DNA of 64,000 bases from positions 13,778,017 to 13,842,016 of the forward strand of contig NC_088307.1 of assembly GCF_032854445.1 (NCBI RefSeq). Reading direction: 5' to 3'. Within the stretch, counting starts at the first letter, position 1; each line of letters starts with the position of its first letter. The notes beneath the pieces are model-generated. The model worked only from the letters and a program-made list of their open reading frames with translations, ran no database searches and was not told the origin of the DNA. Source of the stretch: Liolophura sinensis. Taxonomy: Eukaryota; Mollusca; Polyplacophora; Chitonida; Chitonidae. Position numbers and translations under genes: made by a program. Of the stretch, positions 35,111 to 47,100 are shown in pieces.

Positions 35111-38100
35111 CTGAAAGTACAATGGTAAGGTCCAAATCATCGATGAACTAAAGATCAAGGTCATTGCAGTCAACTAATGGTCAAGGTCATCACAGTCAAC
35201 TAAAGGTCAAGGTTATTGCAGTCAGCTAAAGGTCAAAGTTATTAGTCAACTAGAAGTCAAGGTCATCACTCATTTAAAGTCAAGGTCATCAGTCTACAAA
35301 GGCCAAGGTTATTACAGTCAACTAGCGGTCAAGATCAACAATGGTTTTGGTCAATCTTTACAAAGCAGTCAGTGTAAAGACTACATTCTACAATAATCAA
35401 GGTCAAAATCATCAGTCAACCAAAGGTCAAAATCATCAGTCAACCAAAGGTCAAGGTCACCAGTCAACTAAGGTTAAGGTTATCACTCAACAAAAGGTCA
35501 AGATCAACAATGGTTTAGGTCAATCGACACAAGCAGTCAGTGTAAAGATTCTACATGATAAAAGGCTGAATGTTGAGGAATGCAAATTTTAGATCAAATC
35601 CTAGTAGACGCATTTTTAATAACAATAAGTTAAACTTGGACATTAAACAATCCACAAAAGTTTAACTATTATCGTTTTTCAGTAAAAGTCTCTACTGGAT
35701 TTTCACCTGCAGACATTAGCGGACTTCCTGGATTAAATATGTATTTCTAAACCAAGACTGGGACAACCAAGTACAATGATGATCTACAAGGAAAGTACTT
35801 GACAATTCCATACCATCAACTTATATGAGCCAAAGCTACATTTATACAGGTTAGGGCAATAAACCTTTTTGTAACAGTCATAATCATAACCTAAATAAAT
35901 ATAGCTTCAAGCTTCAACTCCTCTGTTTTTTCTCGATTTGTCCTTGTATTATTCGTGAGCCGATGGTGTAACACTGAGGAATGTCACTCACAACATTATG
36001 ATTGGTTAACAAATAGGATATCTTGGGTGAAAATATAGCATGGTACCTTCAGAGACGTAACATGAAAAACTTACAGAAGCAGAGGAAGAGTGTGTCAACG
36101 GCCATGTCGTAGACACTGAAGAAGGCAGCTGCTATCACGTAAGATCCCAGCGCTGTCACCTGTAGGTCAGAGTACAAAGGTCAAGGTCATAAACAACAAG
36201 CAAATTTACCAAATATTGAGTCATACTTTATATTTAAATTTTTAGTCAAACCCAGCAGCCAGTGCAGTCAAAGTATAACAGCAGCAGTTTTAGTTCATAT
36301 TTGACATACTTGTACATAATTTTTTCACGCTAAGTACAAAACTGAAGGCTTGGCTTAAACTTAAATCCGCTATTAAGTCTTAAGCCAGTTTTGAACAACC
36401 AGGCAAAGCCAGTTTTGAGCAACCAGGCAAAGCCAGTTTTGAACAATCTGTAGGCAAAGCCAGTTTTGAACAACCTGTAGGCAAAGCCAGTTTTGAACAA
36501 CCTGTAGGCAAAGCCAGTTTTGAACAACCTGTGGGCAAAACACATGTGCGTGGAGCGAGCTCATTTTCAGATTTGACCTCAGGGGCCACAGAATAAATCT
36601 ATAGACAAAATCATATCAAAATCGGACAATGTTTGGAGGAGTTCTTGCATGGAAATGAAAGTATGAGAGACCGATGTACCCAAATTAAAGTACCTTGTTT
36701 TTGAGTAAATAAATGTTGTAAATAGTACAGGCAAAATGTCAAAGTCTTTCAGAAAAGAAGAAAAGTATTATCATGACTGGTCCAAATGACTTTCTTATTC
36801 TTGTTTCAATATATCAATATTTACTGAAGGTAACTCTTTTGCTGAACAAAAAAAAAACAAAGAAAAAAAAAAGCAAGGTTCATTTGAAAATTTAACAAAA
36901 ACCACTAAAAAATGCCAAGTTTTGCACAGCAGGGACAAAACAAACACACTTTACATGTAGGTGGCTGGTACCTATATGTCATCCACATCGCTAGCCCATT
37001 CCATCAGCGAACCAGGCTAGCGACTAACATAAATGTAATACGGGAAACGTTACCATCAAGAAATCTGAATGAAAACCCCCAGTCCGCATAAAATAACCTC
37101 TGCCTTGAAAAATTACCGTTAAAAAAAGAAAAACAATTACAAAGAACATGCACAGTGTCTCGAACTGTGTTCCCCATTTGCTGTCACTATACATGTACGT
37201 CCAAACTGTTGTTCTTCATTTACCGTCACTATACATGTATGTCCAAACTGTTGTTCTCCATATACTGTCACTATACATGTATGTCCAAACTGCTGTTCTC
37301 CATTTACTGTCACTATACATGTACGTCCAAACTGCTGTTCTTCATTTACTGTCACTACACATGTATGTCCAAGCTGTTGTTCTTCATTTATTGTCAGTAT
37401 ACATGTACGTCCACACTGCTATTCTTCATTTACTGTCAGTATACATGTACGTTCAAACTGCTGTTCTTCATTTACTGTCACTATACATGTACGTCCACAC
37501 TGCTGTTCTTCATTTACTGTCACTATACATGTATGTCCAGACTCTTGTTCTTCATTTCAAAAATACCTGGTCTGATCACCTTTCATGGAAATATGGTACA
37601 GTGAGATTTTATATTCATGCTGTGTTTTTGCATAAATCCCTGACAGTAAATATACTTACTACCACAGGGATGATATAGAAGTTCAGATTAGGCTTCTATT
37701 TTACATGTACTTACCACAACTGGGATTATATAGAAGTTCAGATTAGGCTTCTATTTTACATGTACTTACCACAACCGGGATTATATAGAAGTTCAGAATA
37801 GGCTTCTATTTTACATGTACTTACCACAACCGGGATTATATAGAAGTTCAGATTAGGCTTCTATTTTACATGTACTTACCACAACCGGGATTATATAGAA
37901 GTTCAGAATAGGCTTCTATTTTACATGTACTTACCACAACTGGGATTATATAGAAGTTCAGATTAGGCTTCTATTTTACATGTACTTACCACAACCGGGA
38001 TTATATAGAAGTTCAGAATAGGCTTCTATTTTACATGTACTTACCACAACTGGGATTATATAGAAGTTCAGATTAGGCTTCTATTTTACATGTACTTACC

Positions 38101-41100
38101 ACAACCGGGATTATATAGAAGTTCAGATTAGGCTTCTATTTTACATGTACTTACCACAACCGGGATTATATAGAAGTTCAGAATAGGCTTCTATTTTACA
38201 TGTACTTACCACAACTGGGATTATACAGAAGTTCAGATTAGGCTTCTATTTTACATGTACTTACCACAACTGGGATTATATAGAAGTTCAGATTAGGCTT
38301 CTATTTTACATGTACTTACCACAACTGGGATTATATAGAAGTTCAGATTAGGCTTCTATTTTACATGTACTTACCACAACTGGGATTATATAGAAGTTCA
38401 GATTAGGCTTCTATTTTACATGTACTTACCACAACTGGGATTATATAGAAGTTCAGATTAGGCTTCTATTTTACATGTACTTACCACAACCGGGATTATA
38501 CAGAAGTTCAGAATAGGCTTCTATTTTACATGTACTTACCACAACTGGGATTATATAGAAGTTCAGATTAGGCTTCTATTTTACATGTACTTACCACAAC
38601 TGGGATTATATAGAAGTTCAGAATAGGCTTCTATTTTACCACAACCGGGATTATATAGAAGTTCAGATTAGGCTTCTATTTTACATGTACTTACCACAAA
38701 CCTGGTATCATAGAAGTTCAGATTAGGCTTCTTTTTTACATGTACTTACCACAACTGGGATTATATAGAAGTTCAGATTAGGCTTCTATTTTACATGTAC
38801 TTACCACAACTGGGATTATATAGAAGTTCAGAATAGGCTTCTATTTTACCACAACCGGGATTATATAGAAGTTCAGATTAGGCTTCTATTTTACATGTAC
38901 TTACCACAAACCTGGTATCATAGAAGTTCAGATTAGGCTTCTTTTTTACATGTACTTACCACAACGGGGATTATACAGAAGTTCAGATTAGGCTTCTATT
39001 TTACATGTACTTACCACAACGGGGATTATATAGAAGTTCAGATTAGGCTGGTACTCCGTCAAAAAGGGGATCCGGCCATCGTAGAAAAAGTAAGCTGCTG
39101 TTGCTGAAATAACACAGATAAAGTGTGAAGAAAACCGCGGGAAGACGGCATCAGACAGCAGAATGAGGAAAACCGTGGGAAGACGGCATCAGACAGTAGA
39201 ATAAGGAAAACCGCGGGAAGACGGCATTAGACAGCTGAATGAGGAAAACCGCGGGAAGACGGCATCAGACAGCAGAATGAAGAAAACCGTGGGAAGACAG
39301 CATCAGAAAGCAGAATCAGGAAATCAAATGCATATAGGCAAAAAAACCACCGCGACTGACTCAATGTGAGGTGGACATTACAGGCATTTTTTTAACCCAC
39401 AAAATGGTTTCAGTTTTTTGCACTTTTCAAATTTGCATCTGTCCAAACCCAGGTTGTAAAATGAGGACTACTATAAAGCCTGTGAGAAAAACAGTTAGAG
39501 ATTTAATCAAGAAATCATAAAACTTTGTGGATCCGAAAAAAAAAAAAAAAAACAGCAATAAATGTAGATATTACAGAATTTTTTGGCACTATTTTTAAAT
39601 CCTTAGATAGGTCTGAGATAAGCTGTTAGAATGAGGATTGAGGTAAATTGGGGGTGATATTTTTTAGAGAAAGTAAGCAAGGTGGAAAATTCTTTTCCAA
39701 GTAATATATTCTTTAACTCCACAGAGGGTAAACCATATTTTATGCACTTAAGATTACAGAGTAAGAAAATAAGAAAACAGTGACAGAATTAGCGGGAGGA
39801 ACCTCGACATCTCTGCAAGCCTCTGAATGGTATCGTTCTGTAAACTGACAAACGAACTGGTACGGCAAGGCGGAGAATCGGCCCCAGAGAGGTATGATAA
39901 GAAAGTGCAAATGTCAAAATCAAAGCACAATTCTGTAAATTTCCAGATCAGAAGAATAAAACTTGGTTTGAATCACCCATAAATGTTAATTGGCTATAAA
40001 AGTAATGGTTGCTTAGTAATAATCCCACAAAAATGCACTTTCGATCAAAACGCCAATTTTTCGCTCAAACGAGGCACTGTGTCATTTATTTACAATCTGA
40101 GGGTCAACGTTAACCAGAAAAATATCTTTATTGAAGCTTTCATGTGTGTTTTTCTACGTAGCGGAAATAAAAGGCTGAACATCTTTTATATATGTATTTG
40201 ATTGGATGCTCAAGAATTTTTCAGTAAGTTACATTTGTCGTGCAGTGATTTTCCTCATCCAACTGATGCAAAGAAAGGGAGCTTTATAAGCTGTCAATCA
40301 CAGCTATAGTCAGTTTCGCTTCTTGAGATGCACAGTTTCTTGCACTGTGGCCAATTCCCCTTCTTACCATACCAGGTTCTTTGTCAATTTGGTTTTATAT
40401 CCTGATAATGACTTTAATTCAGTATTTCTTTGCTACGTGTATGTCGAATGAATGAATGAATGAATGAATACGGCTTACTGTCACGTTTGGTAATATTTCA
40501 GATATTTCATACATTTCGTGGAGAGAACATAATGTATATATCACATCTGGGGTATAGAAATCTCTTTAGAGGGCTAGTCATAATGGTTTGGAAAAAGTAC
40601 TTATGCTAAATAATCACATATATCAATGACTTTACATGTATCTAGAATGATAACAAGACAATGTCCTGCTGGTATAGAAATCATATAATCTAGGATATAT
40701 TAAAGAAACAATGTCTTACTGATATCAAGTCATCTAGAGAATGATAACGAAACAATGTCTTACTGATATTAAGTCATTTAAAGAATGATAAAGAAACAAT
40801 GTCTTACTGATATTAAGTCATCTAGAGAATGATAAAGAAACAATGTCTTACTAATATTAAGTCATTTAAAGAATGATAAAGAAACAATGTCTTACTGATA
40901 TTAAGTCATCTAGAGAATGATAAAGAAACAATGTCTTACTAATATTAAGTCATTTAAAGAATGATAAAGAAACAATGTCTTACTGATATTAAGTCATCTA
41001 GAGAATGATAAAGAAACAATGTCTTACTGATATTAAGTCATCTAAAGAATGATAAAGAAACAATGTCTTACTGATATTAAGTCATCTAGAGAATGATAAA

Positions 41101-44100
41101 GAAACAATGTCTTACTAATATTAAGTCATTTAAAGAATGATAAAGAAACAATGTCTTACTGATATTAAGTCATCTAGAGAATGATAAAGAAACAATGTCT
41201 TACTGATATTAAGTCATCTAAAGAATGATAAAGAAACAATGTCTTACTGATATTAAGTCATCTAGAGAATGATAAGAAACAATGTCTTACTGATACAGAC
41301 ACTACATTATCTAGAGAATGATAAAAAAAGTCTTACTGATTGCTCCAACAATGACTAATTTCCCAATGAAGAGCAGAAAATCTGTCACTTTGTCAATCAC
41401 AACCACTCTGAAAAGCACAATAGATATACTTGTTTATAAGACAGGTACATTTCACTCTTTTTTACTAGTAAGTTATAATTTTACTGATAAGACTAAAAGT
41501 ATGTTTATATATACGTTTGCCTGGGTTTTCATGTCATGCTTAACAATTTTTCAGTCATATGACGAGGCGGTGTGTCTACATACACCATGTCTTCTAGTGA
41601 CAGAGCGAGTTCAAGCCGCCAAAGTGCTGCTGCCACTCAAGTACCATGCTGAAGACACCAGACATGACACCCCACCTGGTGACATTATACTGACACCAGG
41701 TCTACCAGTTCTGTTTCCTTGCTCTCACTTCTCAGTCCTGAGCGCCAAGCGAGGCTGCAAAAAGTAGCATTTTCAAAGTCTTTGGGATGACCCCACTCTT
41801 GTTTGATCTCAGCTCTCCTGACTTCCATAATACTAAAGTATATCAACAGTGATATATAACAGTGACTTAATCTTAAACAGAATGGAACAATCTTGTTGGT
41901 GATAGCTATAAAGCTGACCTTTTACTTTTGGATTCACCCACAACTTATGCTATTCAAATGTATTTTAGAGAGGACGTATAACCTGTACAACTGACTGAAA
42001 TGCTGACATTAGGATTATAGTAACTATTCTTTTTTTGATAGATTATTTTATGCCAAACTCAAAAATATTTCACTCATGTGTCGGGGGCAAGCATTATGGT
42101 GGCAGGGAACCAAACAGAGCCTGGGGAAGACCCATGACCATCCATAGCTTGCAGGCACATCTTCCCACACACAGACGGAGAGGAAGTCAGCATGAGCTGG
42201 ATATGCATCCACTGCGACCGCATTGATAAGGGGCTCCTGATTGCCACGCTAACTACCGCAGCCATGGAGATCCCAGGTTTACAGTACACATGTCTGCTTA
42301 TGAACACTGGCAGCGCTAGTCGAAAAACATACTTCGTCAGGAATACAAACACCTTCCTGGAAGGCAGAACGTCCGTAACTTAATAAACAACTGGCTAAAC
42401 TTACCTGACTGCATTCCTTAATATTAAGAAGAAGGCATTTTTAGCAGAAGTGCAGAAGTTTTTGCCATATACAGCCACCTGAAATTAACCAAATAAAGCA
42501 GAACATACATCAGCGGCTATCGGATGTACCCAAGACTCGTAAGCTGACAGTTTTATTCTAACATTATTGGTCAAGCTCAAAGTAGATCAGGGAACTCTGG
42601 CAAGGTACAAGTGTGTCACCTCTACAAATAACAGACAACGATATTGACAAACACAAAATGCACACAAACCAATAGGAGCTGAATTCATGGGACTATTTTG
42701 ATTATCATTATCTCTCAACCTTTTACAACTTAAAGTGCAATTCATCCACCTTTTTTATGTGATTTAGAGCACCAAAACTACACTGGTTCGGTTGGCTACA
42801 GAAATAATGCCCTTCAAATAAACATCTTGCAAAAATGTGCAATATACATGTTGTCAATATCACAGACAATATAAATGTGGTGAGAGCAGGAGTGTATGTT
42901 TTATACAGAACTGTGCATGCTGAAGTGTTTTCTACAGAACTGTGCATACTGAAGTGTTTTATACAGAACTGTGCATGCTGAAGAGTTTTATACAGAACTG
43001 TGCATGCTGAGGTGTTTTATACAGAACTGGACATGCAGAAGTGCTTTATACAGAACTGTGCATACTGAAGTGTTTTATACAGAAATGAAAATGCTGAAGA
43101 GTTTTTGACAGAACTGTGTATGCTGAGGTGTTTTATATAGAACTGTGCATGCTGAAGCGTTTTATACAGAACTGAAAATGCTGAAATGGATTTTCAAATT
43201 TATTTATTTATCTATTTGATTGGTGTTTTACGGCATACTCAAAAATATTTCACTTATACAACAACGGACAGCATTATGGTGGGAGTAAACCGACACAGCT
43301 CGGGAAAACCCATGACCATCCGCAGGTTGTTGGCAGGCCTTCCCAATTATGGCCGAAGAGGAAGCCAGCATGAGCTGGACTTGAACTCACGGCGACAGCT
43401 TTAGTGAGAGGCACCTGGGTCATTGCGCAGAGCTGGTATGCTAACCCCCTCAGACAATTTTAAGAAAAACAAACAGCTAGTGGATGTATAGGTAGAAAGC
43501 ATACCATGATGTAGGCATTTTTGTTGATGAATCTCAAGAACTTCTCCAAGCACCAGAAACAGCATTTCAGACATCTGAAAGAAGTAAATGAAGAAGAAAA
43601 CTGTGCGTGTTAAAATGATGAACGAGTAAAATTCCTTTACAGAATGCAACTCATGACGTTGTCACTTTACAACACAGTGGGTCATCATCTAACTCTCCTG
43701 TGATGTGGCACATAAAGTTTAGCAACACCTCCAGACACAGAGCATATTTGCAAATCACACCCTACCCTGCTACAATCAAAGATAAGGGTAATATTACGGT
43801 TTTAGAAAATTTGCATTGTACCTAAAATATTCCACTGATTCTTGGAAAACTTTCATTTTTTTCTTTGGAAAACTTCCATTGTTTTTTGAAAATGGAAAAC
43901 GCACTTACTTGAGGAAAAACTTGGCCACTTTGTTTTCAGCTGCCTTTAGTTTTGCATCCAGGTATTCGAGGAAAACGCGGATAAGCTGAACAATGGCGAT
44001 GATGAGGGCTCCAAACGCTAGCGTTCCCAGGTGATACCTACAATATAGTAGGGCTACAGGAATGAATGAATGATTATGGCTTAATGCCACATCGGCAATA

Positions 44101-47100
44101 TTTCAGCCATGGCGAGAACAAGGTGAAAACGTGAGACGGTTACGAATTTCGAAATGATAGTGAGAACATCAAAAATAAAACAAAAAGTACAGACATGTTT
44201 AAAATCAGATAAGAAAAAACCAAAACAGTTAAAACTCGAAAACCAGCATATTTAAAACATACCATATCTGGAAAGCTATATGTACATAACCTTTTATCTA
44301 TAAATATTAAAGACAATTAAAATTTATATTTTATGATATAGGCCAATGGCCTTCAAATAGTATGGCTACAGGAAATCATTGACAATAAAAAAGGTTTCAT
44401 TTATTTGAACAATGTTTAATTCCATACTCAGGACACATATGTCACTGAAGTCAAATGTTTAGGTAGAGGAAACCTGAGTGCCAGGGATAAAACCACTTAC
44501 CTCTGGCAAGTTACTCACAAACTACAGTATCATAAACTTCTCTTGTGCTCAAATTTTGCCTTATTCTGTGAGTACTAGTGACCTAGGGAAGTTGTTGTAG
44601 GGTTTGTTTGGCAGATAAAATGATAATCTAATCTAGAGGACGTCTGTAAGTTTCAACACCAAAGGTAATAATGTATACCCTAAATCCTCAACCTGTTCAT
44701 ATAAAAAAGAGAACAGTGTTATCAATGCACCTTTTGATTTTTCAGACAAATCTACACTGGTTGGGCTGGCCAATTTCAGGGCTACACAAAAAGTATACAT
44801 GTATTTTTATCAGTCTACACAGAATAATGCTCTTAGAATGTGTTTGAATAAACTCCTTGCAAACATGAGAAAAGGTTAAAGAACTACAGTAACAGTTATA
44901 TGCCTAAAAATGTGTTTTTTGCCCTACTCAAGAATATTTCACTTATACGACGGTGGCCAGCATTATGGTGGGTGTAAACCAGGCAGAGCCCGGAGGAAAC
45001 ACACGACCATCTGCAGGCTGCTGGCAGACCTTCCCACGTAGGACCAGAGAGGAAGCCAGCATGAGCTGGATTTGAACTCACAGCCACCGCATTGGTGTCC
45101 AGACGATAACTTTACATTTACACCTACATACACATAATTTTATACCTCTAAATAATAAATATTTCTTAGGCCTTGTTCAAGCATATCAACAGGAATCACA
45201 AAGTTGCATGAAAGTGGAGCCTTGACAGCACAAAGCAGGTCAGTATAAATAGGACATATTCTCAAGTGTAAGTCAGGATAGCTGAACAAACATTTCTCCC
45301 TTATCATTGATTTGAGTGAAACAAGCCAGTCTTTCCACCACAAAACTACGCTCTGAGCTACACTTCAGTAAATATTGCACCTACCAAGAATCGTGCACAA
45401 TTTCTTGCAGCTGTATATCCGGCAGTCATTTACCACTTAATTAATTTAAAAAAAAAAAAAAGAAAACAGTGTCACATCTTTACCTGATACACCTGCCAAA
45501 CGAGGAGAGCAGAGGGAAGGTTGGGATGTCTTTTGGTTTGGTGAATGCCCAATAATACGAGGCAAAGGCACCCGCCAATGTCATCTGTCCCAGAGCGATG
45601 AAGAAATTGACCAGCCAAAACAGCATGAACAGGTTGTAAATCTGCAGGTAAAATGTGTACCTGAAAAGAAACACATACCCCAGAAAGTTAGGGACAATAT
45701 GAACCACATTGCTCTTGTGAAATTTTGTCAGTTCCAATGCCCAAAAATATCCAAAGATATATCCCATGCTGCTTAACTAAAACATCATTTCTATGTCACG
45801 CATCAAATGTGACAACTGGAAAGAGACACATACCCCAGAAAGTTATGGACAATATGAACCACATTGCTCTCGTGACATTTTGTTGGTTCCAATGCCCAAA
45901 AATATCCAAAGATATATCCCATGCTGCTTAACTAAAACATCATTTCTATGTCACGCATCAAATGCGACACCTGGAAAGAGACACATACCACAGAAAGTTA
46001 GAGACAATATGAACCACATTGCTCTCTTGACATTTTGTCGATTCCAATGCCCAAAAATATCCAAAGATATATCCCATGCTGCTTAACAAAAACACCATTT
46101 CCATGTTACGCATCAAATGTGACACCACACTCAGTCACAGTGTACTGGCTGTTGGCTGCCCAATACCTGGCCTGCTTGATCTATCTCCAAGTCAGGAAAG
46201 TACATCTGTACCATGATTGGTGAAGTCAAAGCTGTCATTACTGGAAAAGATAACTATGGGCTTTCACCGAAATGTATGTTTTAAAATCTCTCTCTTTTTT
46301 TTTTTTTTGTTGTCTTCCAATCCTTGTCGCAAATGGTGTCATCAATTTTTACTTTTCTACTTCTTTGATACTTCACGTTATTTGTTATTATATAAAAAAA
46401 CTTTGCATAAAACCTTTCCATCAAGCACAGGTGGAGCTATTGATTTTACTCTAGCTATACCAAGAATCTAGGACACTTACAGAGCTACTTTTGTGTCCAG
46501 ACGCCCTAAAAGCAAAGATTAAGTGATAAGAATCGAGATAGTACCAATTACTTTGTCACATTTTACTACAGCCTCTGTTGTTAGCTTGGGGGGATAATAT
46601 GGAAACAAAAGTTTTCAATTGTTTCCATTTTTGCTTGGTGTGATGTTGTGTAAAAACACCTGACGTCACCATCCTAATAGATAGACACAAATGACGCTGT
46701 GCTCTCAAACACCCATGACTTCATTCCAGCATATTTGCCTTATTCAACGTCATATCTGTCCCATTCGACGTAATATCAGCTCGATTCGACGTCTTATCTG
46801 CCCGATTCATTGTCACATAAGGAATATTATCATGTCATATCAAATTTTACCGAAACTGTCGAGGATTTGTTTTTGAGGACTCTCCACTTGTTTTGAACCG
46901 TGGTGTTACTTATATTCAATAGGGTATCCTTCATACCAGTTTAATATATCGGTCCAGCCTCAATTAAGACTGAAGTAGTACTTTAAATCAACTTAATATG
47001 GATTACACTGTAAAACGGTCCTTGTTCACATAATGAATTTAGCGTGAAGATTCATGACTTACTCATCTCCTCCATACTTAATGATACCACAGATGTCACT

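Noticed and set aside
37148-37678. Long open frames (176 and 149 codons) on the plus strand
   Set aside because: They run through the 42-bp minisatellite, whose period is a multiple of three; the translation is a repeated low-complexity peptide, open in more than one frame.
45725-46223. Repeated plus-strand frames ([12 protein letters not shown] type)
   Set aside because: They are the antisense reading of the 155-bp intronic repeat.
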